Source of the DNA: JBGCEZ01 sp045106735
GTDB taxonomy: Bacteria; Planctomycetota; Phycisphaerae; Phycisphaerales; SM1A02
Assembly: GCA_045106735.1 (NCBI GenBank)
Contig: JBGCEZ010000092.1
Location: 1-23,785 of the forward strand
Reading direction: 5' to 3'
DNA length: 23,785 nucleotides
In this document: positions 7,847 through 15,408 of the stretch, in pieces
Numbering within the stretch: the first letter of the stretch is position 1
Layout of the letters: each line of letters opens with the position of its first letter
Notes under the pieces: generated by a model
The model's database searches: none
What the model saw: only the letters and a program-made list of their open reading frames with translations
What the model was told of the DNA's origin: nothing
Position numbers and translations under genes: made by a program

Positions 7847-8323
7847 TTACGTGGATCCGGAGGCCGGTGTTTCGTTGGGCGGCGCGTCGTTGGGCGGCGT
7901 GTCGTCCGCTCGGATCCTGGTCGCGCCATGGTGCACGATAGCGCGTCCGCAACCGGGACACGCGGGGCCGCCGTCAAGGGTGGCGACGCAAATGCTGCAT
8001 CGCATGACCTCGACCGACGATGGCCCGGTCATTGTGCCCTCAAACGGAACACCGGCCGAACGCTTGAGAATCCGCAGCAATTCAGTGACAACGCGAACGA
8101 CCACGTAGATCAGAACGAGCCAGCCGATCGTGATCAACGACGTCAGCACGCCAAAGAAGCTGGCCGGCGTCAGAAACATCATGACCAACACCGTGATGAT
8201 CGAGACGCCGACCAAACACGCGGCCAGGAGATCGGCCGTGCGCTCGAGGGCGGCGTTCCGCGGCTGATCGCGCACCGCGTACGCCGTTTCTTCAGAACGA
8301 ATCAGATCTTGAATGTCAGACAT
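7847..8323 (-). CDS. Two-TM membrane protein with C-terminal zinc ribbon
   Basis: A 158-residue protein. The start at 8323 has GGGAGG 5 nt upstream. Two hydrophobic helices (about 32-52 and 57-80) form a hairpin. After it comes a cytoplasmic or periplasmic tail with Cys109-X2-Cys112 and Cys122-X2-Cys125 (CSIC...CPGC), a compact zinc-ribbon knuckle. The last 20 residues are Pro/Asp/Ser-rich, with a repeated DTPPNDAPPNE pattern. It lies 21 nt downstream of the lipoprotein gene on the same strand, so they probably form an operon. It converges with the pseudopilin gene, 46 nt away. I do not recognise a named family; the zinc ribbon may sense metal or redox state or bind a partner, which is inference. 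Confidence 0.85.
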   Translation of the reverse strand: MSDIQDLIRSEETAYAVRDQPRNAALERTADLLAACLVGVSIITVLVMMFLTPASFFGVLTSLITIGWLVLIYVVVRVVTELLRILKRSAGVPFEGTMTGPSSVEVMRCSICVATLDGGPACPGCGRAIVHHGATRIRADDTPPNDAPPNETPASGST

Positions 8324-8344
8324 GCTGCCTCCCGGATGGCCGGC

Positions 8345-9001
8345 TCACCGCGCCAGAAAGAACGCCACGAAGCCACGTTGATCGGTCTCGATGCGTACCG
8401 GGACCCACGACGTGGCCCGATCGAAACCGCTGCGTGAGTCGCCGTAGTAGCGATCCCAGATCGAGCCATAGCGCACGGTCGAGACCGGACGCTGCACGAT
8501 GGTGTCGGCCTTCCCGAGCAACACGCTCGACCAGACCACATCGGTCGCGCCGATTTCCCGGGCGAACGCGGCGAGCTCCGCTTCGTCGCGGCCATCGGGC
8601 CGCAGATCGCGGACGGTGCGAAATTCCGATTGGCCGAGAATGCGAATCGCCTCCGCGTCGCCCGAAACCTGCAGGCCGCGGAGGAGCTCAGCGTCCGCCG
8701 CCTGACGCCGGGCGGGCGACCAATCGTCGGGATGGACATCCGACTCGGTTGCGGCCTGCTCGGCGGAGGCCAACGTCTGGCTCATGCGGGCCCATGGGAT
8801 CGAGCGGACTTGCACTTCGCTGACCGCGGGACGCGGTTCGGCGGCCACGGGAGCGGCGGCCCAGCCTTCGCGCCAGGGATTGGACCGGGCACAACCGCCG
8901 AGCCCCACCAGCATCGCGGCGGCCAAGCCCCACGAGAACGCGATGGGCCGGCGGCCAGCAAGCGAAACGGGGAGTCCAGTACGGCGGCGGTGGTCATGCA
9001 T
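8345..9001 (-). CDS. Lipoprotein of unknown function
   Basis: A 218-residue protein from ATG 9001. A signal peptide ends in the lipobox Leu-Gly-Gly-Cys (34-37), so the mature protein is lipid-anchored. A longer version from ATG 9049 would add 16 residues before an already sufficient signal, so I prefer 9001; neither has a strong Shine-Dalgarno. The mature domain has an alpha/beta pattern with FRTVRDLRPDGRDEAELAAFAREIGATDVVWSS, then an aromatic/Gly region (YGSIWDRYYGDS), closing with VPVRIETDQRGFVAFFLAR. I recall similar uncharacterised lipoproteins in which a GA-D-VV strand precedes a Tyr-rich loop, but I cannot name a function. It heads the minus-strand pair with the zinc-ribbon membrane protein. 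Confidence 0.8.
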   Translation of the reverse strand: MHDHRRRTGLPVSLAGRRPIAFSWGLAAAMLVGLGGCARSNPWREGWAAAPVAAEPRPAVSEVQVRSIPWARMSQTLASAEQAATESDVHPDDWSPARRQAADAELLRGLQVSGDAEAIRILGQSEFRTVRDLRPDGRDEAELAAFAREIGATDVVWSSVLLGKADTIVQRPVSTVRYGSIWDRYYGDSRSGFDRATSWVPVRIETDQRGFVAFFLAR

Positions 9002-9097
9002 GACCGCATGGTACGTCCGCACATCGTGCGCCCACGCCCGCTCCGCCATCGAATCCGCGCGGCGACTCGGCCCGACCCGGCGAGAGAAATTCCGCCG

Positions 9098-9111
9098 GTT
9101 CGAAATCGAAC
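9098..9111. promoter_or_regulatory. Candidate operator palindrome between divergent genes
   Basis: GTTCGA-AA-TCGAAC is a perfect 6+2+6 inverted repeat in the 267-bp gap between the lipoprotein gene (minus) and the secreted-protein/DUF1800/DUF1501 operon (plus). Its placement fits a repressor or activator site, but there is no second copy in the window and no clear promoter hexamers next to it. Confidence 0.25.
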
Positions 9112-9268
9112 GCGTCCATTCACCATCAACGCGGAATCAGCCTCCCGACCCGGGCGGCAGCGAACCCGGATCCCGACGGGCGGCCGACCGGCCGATCCCG
9201 CGGACACGTTTCGCCAGCTCCAGTCTTCGACCCATCGGCGCCCGCACCCCTTCATCCGAGAGCCAACC

Positions 9269-11242
9269 ATGTTGACCGCGACCGCTCGACGCACCCCTGC
9301 CCCTCGGCCGACAGCCATGATCGCCAGCGGCGTGGCCCTGACGGCCATCTTTTGGATCGCCCCGGCGGCGCTGGCTGTGGCCCCGGCAACTTCGGCGACT
9401 TCAGCCGCGACATCGGCCGAAACCACGACCGAAACCACGATCGCCACCGGCCAGATCGCGGTTCGCGGCGCCGAACATCCTGCCGCCCTGACCCCGGCCA
9501 ATGCCGCGGCCGTCCTCGTGCTCCGCGACGGACAGGGCATCGTCGAACACCTTCGGCGGGCATGGGTGGACGGCCAACTCGCCGATTCGGCCATCGCCGA
9601 GGCGATCGAATCGCTCGAACAATTTGAAGCGATGCGATTCGGCATGCTCGGGTTCTCCGCCGGCGCCGGCGTTGATCCATGGAACGCCGTCGGCCACGTC
9701 CTCGGCGACCACGCTGCCTTGGCACTGCTCCCGACGGCGGAAGGCAACGACCCCATCCCGGTGCTCGTCACCCGCGTGGCGAACACGCCCGGCGACCAGG
9801 ACGGAGCCGGCGACACCGTGGACAAACTCGTGTCCGCGATCGCGCGTCTCAGCGGCATCGAGCGGCGTGGACGCATCAATCCCGACCACCTGAGCCCGAT
9901 GCATGGCGGCACACTCCTCCGCATCTCCGACGAATTGGCCATTGGCCGACACGGAAGCCTCCTGGTCGTTTCGCCGTCGGTGGCGGCGGTCGAAGAAGTC
10001 CTCCAGCACGCCGACCGTCCGGACCCCGTGCGGGTGCGAGCGGTCAACGACATGCGCCGTGACATTCCACGCGACGCCCGGGCGTGGCTCACCGGCAACG
10101 ACGAGATCGTTTCCCTCGCCCAATCCCAGATTCCCGCCATGACCGACAATCCGCTGTCGGCGCTCCTGCTCGGCGGATGGTTCGAAGCTGTCCGGCAGGT
10201 GGACGCACCGATCGCGTGGCTCGACGTGCGCGACGGAACGATCCGGATCCGCAGCGAAGGCACCCTGGCCGGACCATTGGATCCGCCCTATCGCGCGTTC
10301 CTTGCCCCAGAGACGACGACCCGCGGCATCGACTTCTCCGAAGTGCCCGGACACCTGGGCGAAATGGCCGTGCACCGCAGCTTGGCCGACATGGTGACCC
10401 ACCGCGAAACGCTGATGACGCTTCCGGCGGCCAACGGATTCGTCGAGTTCACCAACAACATGTCGGCGCTGATGGGCGGCACCGACATCATCGACACCAT
10501 CTACGGTCGCGTGCAGGGGCCGATCCGCGTGGTAGCCGCCCGGCGCCGCGGCCACGCGGGCGGAGACGGTACAGCCGGCGAAGTCGCCGCTCCCATCGCG
10601 GCCACGCCGGAACTTCCGGCCTTCGCCATGGTCATGACCCTGAACGATCCCCCGAACGGGCTCGATGCGCAACTCCGCAGCGGCGCGGTCGCCCTCATGA
10701 GCGTGCTGAACATCGAGCGCCGGCAAGAGAACCTCAGCGGCATGCTGCTGGATTCTATTGAACGCCACGGCGTGAAGGCATCCGTTGGCCGGTTCGTTGC
10801 CCCCCCGGACGGAGCGGAGGCGGGCATGGAGCACAACTTCGCCCCGGCGCTGACGCTCCATGGCAACCAACTCATCGTCAGCAGCGATCCCGAACTGCTC
10901 TTTGATCTCGTTGCCGCGATGGGCAACGAGGACGCGCGAACCGAACTTCCGGCTCGCGACACCATGGTGATCGACGGGCCAGAACTGACGGCCCTGCTCG
11001 TCCGCAATCGCGACGCTCTGGTCGCCGCCCGCATGCTCGAAGACGGCCTGACCCGCCAGCAGGCTGCGGCCGCCACCGATGAACTGCTCGAGTACGCCGG
11101 CCTTGTCCGGCGCATTCGCACCGATGCCACCATCGACGGGACTCGCGCCCGGGCGGAACTGCGCATCGAGCTCGACCCGTCGATCCGGCGCGCCTTCGAC
11201 GTCGCCGCCGCCCAGCCCGCAACAACCGATGGGAACGGCTGA
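9269..11242 (+). CDS. Large secreted protein of unknown function, first gene of DUF1800/DUF1501 operon
   Basis: A 657-residue protein from ATG 9269. The signal peptide has a twin-basic N-region, a hydrophobic core (MIASGVALTAIFWIAPAALA) and a likely cleavage after residue 36. A Thr/Ser/Ala linker (37-60) follows. The rest shows a repeated two-part alpha/beta layout: helices with charged faces, then strand pairs such as LLVVSPSVAAVEEVL and LIVSSDPELLFDLV. These two segments look like equivalent positions in a duplicated domain, each being the strand-turn-helix after a 'grab a value' strand. This resembles exported proteins of the DUF3352 type found in planctomycetes, but I cannot confirm membership. 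It is 30 nt upstream of the DUF1800 gene and is probably co-transcribed with it. Confidence 0.78.
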   Translation: MLTATARRTPAPRPTAMIASGVALTAIFWIAPAALAVAPATSATSAATSAETTTETTIATGQIAVRGAEHPAALTPANAAAVLVLRDGQGIVEHLRRAWVDGQLADSAIAEAIESLEQFEAMRFGMLGFSAGAGVDPWNAVGHVLGDHAALALLPTAEGNDPIPVLVTRVANTPGDQDGAGDTVDKLVSAIARLSGIERRGRINPDHLSPMHGGTLLRISDELAIGRHGSLLVVSPSVAAVEEVLQHADRPDPVRVRAVNDMRRDIPRDARAWLTGNDEIVSLAQSQIPAMTDNPLSALLLGGWFEAVRQVDAPIAWLDVRDGTIRIRSEGTLAGPLDPPYRAFLAPETTTRGIDFSEVPGHLGEMAVHRSLADMVTHRETLMTLPAANGFVEFTNNMSALMGGTDIIDTIYGRVQGPIRVVAARRRGHAGGDGTAGEVAAPIAATPELPAFAMVMTLNDPPNGLDAQLRSGAVALMSVLNIERRQENLSGMLLDSIERHGVKASVGRFVAPPDGAEAGMEHNFAPALTLHGNQLIVSSDPELLFDLVAAMGNEDARTELPARDTMVIDGPELTALLVRNRDALVAARMLEDGLTRQQAAAATDELLEYAGLVRRIRTDATIDGTRARAELRIELDPSIRRAFDVAAAQPATTDGNG

Positions 11243-11272
11243 TCCTCGACCCCGCGGCCTGGGAGCCCCGTC

Positions 11273-12712
11273 ATGCTGATTGATCCCACCATCGCCACCA
11301 CCACGCGCCCCGCCGCCGAGCCCACCGAGCCCACCGGCGACCGGATTCGCGATCGCCCTCGCCGCGAGTTCGATCCCGCCGCGGGCTCGGCCAATCGGTT
11401 GCTCGCACCGTGGACGCCGTCGGCCGACGCACCGTGGGACGATGCCGCGGCCGCCCACTTGCTTCGCCGCGCCGCATTCGGCGGCTCGTTGCGCGAGATC
11501 CGTGCCGCCGTGGAACTCGGGCCGAAGGAAACGGTTCGGCGACTCGTGGCCGGCGAACCTTTGGCCGGCGACGACCCGCGCCTCGAGCACGCGGCCGACA
11601 TCGACTCGATCGCCAGCGCTGCCGCCCGCGCGGGCATCGATCGCCTCCGGACGTGGTGGGTGCATCGCATGCTGCTCAGCACCGCGCCGCTGCGCGAACG
11701 CATGATGCTGATGTGGCATGACCATCTGGCCACCAGCAACGCCAAGGTCAACGATCCGCGGCTGATGCTTGGCCAGTTGCGCACGATTGACGCGCACGCC
11801 CTCGGCTCCTTTCGCGCGATGATGCAGGCGATCGCCCGCGATCCGGCGATGATCGTCTGGCTTGACGGCAATACCAACGTGAATGGCCGGGCCAACGAAA
11901 ACTTCGCCCGCGAGCTGTTCGAACTGTTCATGCTCGGCGTCGGCCACTATTCCGAGACCGATGTGCGCGAGGCCGCCCGCGCCTTCACCGGTTGGCACCA
12001 GCGATCCGGCCGCTTCCGTTTCGAAGCCCGATTCCACGACGACGGCCGCAAGTCGGTGCTCGGGCACCACGGAACGTTCGACGGCGACGAGATCATCGAC
12101 CTGGCGCTGGAACAGCCGGCCTGCGGCCAGTTCATCGGGCGGCGGTTGTGCGAGGAGTTCATCACCGCCCAGCCATCGGCCGCTTTGGTCGTTGCGGTGG
12201 CCGATGAGCTGCGGGATGCCGACTTTCACCTCGGCGACTGCATGGCCACGATCCTCCGCTCGCGGGCGTTCATGGACCCGGCGATTCGGCACCACCGCAT
12301 CAAGAGTCCAGCCGAACTGGTGATCGGTTTCGGCCGTTCGCTGGAGATGATTCCCGCCGGCCGAGACGCCGACCGGGCGATCTCCGCCATGGGCCAGCAC
12401 CTGCTGGAACCACCGTCCGTCGCTGGCTGGGATGGGCATCGCGCGTGGTTGCATCCGGCGGCCATGCTGCAACGCATTCGGTCACTGCGTCTGGCCTGCG
12501 GCGATTCTGCCCTGCCGATCAGTCGATTCCTCGATGCCGGGAGCCTGCGCAGCGCCGCCGACGTCGACGCCGCCGTCGCCACGATCACCCTGGACGGCCG
12601 GATCCCGCCGGGCGTGGAACGGGTGCTCACGGGAGCGTTCTCGCGCCCCGCGGCCCGCATGCCACAGGCGCTCGCTGCCTGCGTGACCGTGCCCGAATAC
12701 CAACTGGCCTGA
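11273..12712 (+). CDS. DUF1800 domain-containing protein
   Basis: A 479-residue protein; ATG 11273 has GGGAG at 11261-11265, 7 nt upstream. DUF1800 hallmarks are visible in order: AHLLRRAAFG (61-70), MLMWHDHLATS (145-155), the strongly conserved NENFARELFELFMLG (208-222), SETDVREAARAFTGW (to 241), and a GHHGTFDGDEIIDLAL strand-helix, with LLEPPSVAGWDGHRAWLHP near the C-terminus. The family's biochemical role is unknown; it almost always sits next to a DUF1501 gene, as here. There is no evident signal peptide (the N-terminus is Thr/Pro/Arg-rich), while the partner has a Tat signal, so co-export with the partner or a cytoplasmic location are both possible. Confidence 0.93.
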   Translation: MLIDPTIATTTRPAAEPTEPTGDRIRDRPRREFDPAAGSANRLLAPWTPSADAPWDDAAAAHLLRRAAFGGSLREIRAAVELGPKETVRRLVAGEPLAGDDPRLEHAADIDSIASAAARAGIDRLRTWWVHRMLLSTAPLRERMMLMWHDHLATSNAKVNDPRLMLGQLRTIDAHALGSFRAMMQAIARDPAMIVWLDGNTNVNGRANENFARELFELFMLGVGHYSETDVREAARAFTGWHQRSGRFRFEARFHDDGRKSVLGHHGTFDGDEIIDLALEQPACGQFIGRRLCEEFITAQPSAALVVAVADELRDADFHLGDCMATILRSRAFMDPAIRHHRIKSPAELVIGFGRSLEMIPAGRDADRAISAMGQHLLEPPSVAGWDGHRAWLHPAAMLQRIRSLRLACGDSALPISRFLDAGSLRSAADVDAAVATITLDGRIPPGVERVLTGAFSRPAARMPQALAACVTVPEYQLA

Positions 12713-12824
12713 GCTTCACGTCCATTTTGCCGAGCGGTTCCGCCGCGCACGCTCGCCGATCACCAATCCGCCACGCGCTTGGCCGCCACGCCCTCGGCCG
12801 CCGCCACCACGGCCCGGAGTCACC

Positions 12825-14090
12825 ATGATGTTCCACATCAATCGACGCTCGTTCCTTCGCCGGGCCACCGGCACCGCGGGACTCCTCGCCGTCGCCCCGA
12901 CCATGCCGGGCTTCCTGGCCCGCAGCGCCGCCGCAGCCGCGGCCCACGGCGGCCCAGGCGCGGTCGACCGCCGGGTGCTCGTCATCCTGCAATTGACCGG
13001 CGGCAACGACGGCCTGAACACCGTCGTGCCCTTCCGGGACGACCGTTACCACCGCGCCCGCCCGACGCTGCGCATCGACCCCGGCGACGCGCTCCGCTTG
13101 AACGACGACCTCGGGCTGCACCCCGCGCTTTCAGGCCTGCACCGACTGCACGAGTCGGGCGATCTTGGCGTCTTGATGAACGTCGGCTATCCGAATCCGG
13201 ACCGGTCGCACTTCCGGTCGATGGACATCTGGCACGCCTGCACGAGCGAGATTCCGAAATACGGCAGCCAGCCGATCGACACCAGCACTGGCTGGCTCGG
13301 CCGCCTCGCCGATGCCGCCGGCAAGCCGATTGCGGTCAACGTCGACGGCCAGGCTCCACCGCTGGCTTTGCACGGACGTTCGATCGTGCCGCCGTCGATT
13401 GAGTCGTTGGACGTCCTCAACCTGCCCGGTGGCACGGACGCGGTTCGCTCGTTGGTCGCCGCCGGGCGCGGGGCCGGAGCGTCCGACGACCTCATGTACG
13501 TGCAACGCGTGGCCGTGGCCGCCTGCGATCATGCGGCGGCAGTTGAGCGCGTGGCGGCGAGCGACGTCGGCGGCGCCGGTGGGGATGGCGGTACCCCGTG
13601 GCCGAATACGCCGCTGGCCGGGCGGCTCCGCACCGTTTCGCGGCTCATCGACGCCGGGTTCGACGCCCGCATCTATTACACGACGCTCAGCGGTTTCGAC
13701 ACCCACGCGCGGCAGGATCTCTCGCACGCCGCGCTGCTCCGCGAGCTCGGAGACGCCGTGGCGGCGTTTCAGGGCGACATGACGCGCCGCGGTCTCGCCG
13801 ACCGGGTGATGCTGATGACGTTCAGCGAGTTCGGACGCCGTGTGGCCGAGAACGGAAGCCGCGGCACCGACCACGGGGCGGCCGCGCCGATGTTCGTGGT
13901 CGGCGGCGGCGTGAAGGCCGGACTGCACGGCGGCATGCCCGATCTCGGCGACACCAAGAATGGCGACGTCCCCCACGCGGTGGATTTCCGCGGCGTCTAC
14001 GGCACGATGATCAAGGACTGGTTGGGGTTGGACCCGAGTGGGGTGGTGCCGGGCGGCATGCGAATGTCGAACCTGCTGCGGAATGGCTGA
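12825..14090 (+). CDS. DUF1501 domain-containing protein with Tat signal
   Basis: A 421-residue protein; ATG 12825 (or 12828) follows GGAG at 12816-12819. The N-terminus is a twin-arginine signal (RRSFLRR at 7-13, Ala-rich end near 36-40), so a folded, possibly metal-containing protein is exported. Family motifs are LTGGNDGLNTVVPF (57-70), VGYPNPDRSHFRSMDIW (120-136), TTLSGFDTHARQ (286-297), TFSEFGRRVAENGSRGTDHG (332-351) and DFRGVYGTMIKDWLG near the end. From family knowledge, DUF1501 is related to the alkaline-phosphatase/sulfatase-like fold; the Asp/His residues in GFDTH and GTDHG fit metal ligands. It follows DUF1800 after 112 nt, the usual arrangement. Substrate unknown. Confidence 0.94.
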   Translation: MMFHINRRSFLRRATGTAGLLAVAPTMPGFLARSAAAAAAHGGPGAVDRRVLVILQLTGGNDGLNTVVPFRDDRYHRARPTLRIDPGDALRLNDDLGLHPALSGLHRLHESGDLGVLMNVGYPNPDRSHFRSMDIWHACTSEIPKYGSQPIDTSTGWLGRLADAAGKPIAVNVDGQAPPLALHGRSIVPPSIESLDVLNLPGGTDAVRSLVAAGRGAGASDDLMYVQRVAVAACDHAAAVERVAASDVGGAGGDGGTPWPNTPLAGRLRTVSRLIDAGFDARIYYTTLSGFDTHARQDLSHAALLRELGDAVAAFQGDMTRRGLADRVMLMTFSEFGRRVAENGSRGTDHGAAAPMFVVGGGVKAGLHGGMPDLGDTKNGDVPHAVDFRGVYGTMIKDWLGLDPSGVVPGGMRMSNLLRNG

Positions 14091-14095
14091 CCGGG

Positions 14096-14161
14096 CCGCG
14101 TGAGTCCGGGTTGCGCCAGTCGCGCATCCCGGATTCACGCGGAAACACCGCGCGTGTTCCC
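14096..14161. terminator. Strong hairpins at a convergent gene junction
   Basis: The first hairpin (14096-14142) has 15-nt arms starting CCGCGTGAGTCCGGG and ending CCCGGATTCACGCGG with one mismatch, plus an inner TGCGC/GCGCA stem around a CAGTC loop. The second (14141-14161) pairs GGAAACAC with GTGTTCCC around CGCGC, with one mismatch. They lie 5 nt after the DUF1501 stop and 55 nt before the stop of the opposing gene. No T-tract follows on either strand, so these may be transcript-end stabilisers or Rho-assisted, bidirectional ends rather than classical intrinsic terminators. Confidence 0.6.
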
Positions 14162-14216
14162 GCGCATTCGTCGACTCGTCTGGCCGCTCGTGCGACGGTT
14201 CATGCGGGCGGCCCGG

Positions 14217-14852
14217 TCAGGATTCCGACGACCTTCGCGAGCTCGCCGCGTTCGCTGCGTTCGCTGCGTTCGCCGCGTTCGCCGCGTTCGCCGCGTTCGC
14301 ATCCTCATCGGCCTTTGCGTGGGCGACGAGGGCCTCCATGACTTCCGGGCCGTAGCACCGCTGACACGGGAATGCCCGTCCGTTCTGGTCCATGCCGTGG
14401 AAGGCCGCCCGACATCGAAGGCAGGAGACTTCGACGACTCGTCCCCGCGCCAAGCCGATGGCCCATCCACTCGTCCTCCTGGCCAGAGCCCGAGACCATG
14501 GCGTTCGCCGCAGCATCAGCTTGAGACCGCCCAGACAGAGCAGAGCGGACATGAACCACGCCGGTGCATCTGGACCGTCCGACAGGAACATGACAGCGAG
14601 TGCCGCCACGACGACCATCGCCCCGAACACACGCCACGTCCACGCAAACTTGACCGACGATCCGCCGAGCGTGAGAAGGACGCCGACACCAGCAAAGACC
14701 GCAATCGGGACGGGAAATCCCTGCGGCCCGAGAGGATTGGAGAAGTGGACGTGCGTCGCAACGGCCATGGTCAGCAGCGTGAGCGGACCGCCAATGAGTC
14801 CGGCCAATCGCTCGACCCCGGGGACCTTGAGCTGCCCGGGCCCCGGACTCAC
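14217..14852 (-). CDS. Multi-TM membrane protein with zinc ribbon and Ala-Ala-Asn repeat tail
   Basis: A 211-residue protein. It starts at GTG 14852, overlapping the stop of the monooxygenase gene (GTGA), which argues for translational coupling. About four hydrophobic segments (roughly 15-34, 48-64, 72-91, 97-114) are followed by a basic stretch and a zinc-ribbon-like Cys144-X2-Cys147-X15-Cys163-X2-Cys166 (CLRC...CQRC). The C-terminal 20-25 residues are a nearly pure (Ala-Asn-Ala) repeat (185-203) from a 9-bp DNA repeat, then a Ser/Arg tail. It has the same overall plan (TM bundle then Cys4 knuckle then low-complexity tail) as the protein at 7847-8323, but no obvious sequence similarity outside that. 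Function unknown. Confidence 0.8.
   Translation of the reverse strand: MSPGPGQLKVPGVERLAGLIGGPLTLLTMAVATHVHFSNPLGPQGFPVPIAVFAGVGVLLTLGGSSVKFAWTWRVFGAMVVVAALAVMFLSDGPDAPAWFMSALLCLGGLKLMLRRTPWSRALARRTSGWAIGLARGRVVEVSCLRCRAAFHGMDQNGRAFPCQRCYGPEVMEALVAHAKADEDANAANAANAANAANAANAASSRRSSES
14245..14298 (-). repeat. 9-bp tandem repeat, 6 units
   Basis: Six units of GCCGCGTTC/GCTGCGTTC on the plus strand, exact 9-bp register, encoding the Ala-Ala-Asn tail of the minus-strand membrane protein. Units differ only by C/T at position 3, so expansion is recent or homogenised. Copy-number change would alter tail length without a frameshift. Confidence 0.88.
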
Positions 14853-15142
14853 TGAACCCGAGCCATCTCATTGATCACAATCGACTTCACGCGGCCATCG
14901 ACCGCGGCGCCGAACGCGGCGAGATGCGGACTGTTCATGTGGTCCTGCCAGAGTTCTCGCGTCGTCCAGTTTTCGTAGAAGAGGAAGACCGCCGGCTCGT
15001 CGTTGTCTTGGTGCAGGTCGTACTGGACGCATCCGTCTTCGGCCAGGGTCGGAGCGATGAGCTTGACGAGCTCGGCCCGGACGAAGTCAACGTGGGCGGG
15101 CTCGGCTTCGATGCGGGCCACGATGGTCAAGTGCTCGGCCAT
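14849..15142 (-). CDS. Antibiotic biosynthesis monooxygenase (ABM)-family, YgiN-like protein
   Basis: A 97-residue protein from ATG 15142, a typical single-domain ABM. The ferredoxin-like fold pattern is clear: the TIVARIEAEPAHVDFVRAELVKLI strand-helix, then CVQYDLHQDNDEPAVFLFYENWTTRELWQDHMNSPHLAAF, containing the conserved H-X5-EP...FYE-W and DHMNSPH segments, and a closing strand KSIVINEM. Homologues (YgiN, ActVA-Orf6, LsrG-like) act on quinones or small oxidised metabolites as dimers; the substrate here is unknown. A longer start at 15190 adds only Arg/Pro sequence. An AGGAA lies about 12 nt upstream, weak. The downstream membrane protein overlaps it by GTGA. Confidence 0.9.
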   Translation of the reverse strand: MAEHLTIVARIEAEPAHVDFVRAELVKLIAPTLAEDGCVQYDLHQDNDEPAVFLFYENWTTRELWQDHMNSPHLAAFGAAVDGRVKSIVINEMARVQ

Positions 15143-15405
15143 GGTTGATTGGATTCCTGGGCGATGGAGTGGGGAGCGGGCGGCGGGCACGTGACGACGA
15201 CCGGGGGGGGGCGAACCGGGGCAGGCGGCGGCGACCGGGGGCGACCGGCGACCGGCCGCGGGTTGAGATCCGTCGATGGCGAGCGACCAGCCGCCCGCGG
15301 CAAGCGGTCCGACACGACCGGACGGCGCGTGAACGCCCCGCCGGGTGACACCCGGTGTAACAGCAATTGTGCGATGGGTCGAGATCTCTGGCCGGCCAGA
15401 CTGCC
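15143..15405. other. Intergenic: G-tract and dyad upstream of the ABM gene
   Basis: No gene is seen. The region has a run of nine G at 15203-15211, followed by GGGG and GGGGG tracts within about 40 bp, which could form a G-quadruplex on the plus strand (C-rich in the minus-strand transcript). At 15341-15360 two overlapping dyads occur: CCGGGTGACACCCGG and TGACACCCGGTGTAA, both near-perfect palindromes, possible regulator sites. No convincing -10/-35 pair is seen. Confidence 0.4.
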
Positions 15406-15408
15406 GCT

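Noticed and set aside
9401..12472. A 1023-codon open frame on the minus strand
   Set aside because: It spans two plus-strand genes, one with firm DUF1800 motifs; the antisense text has no recognisable pattern.
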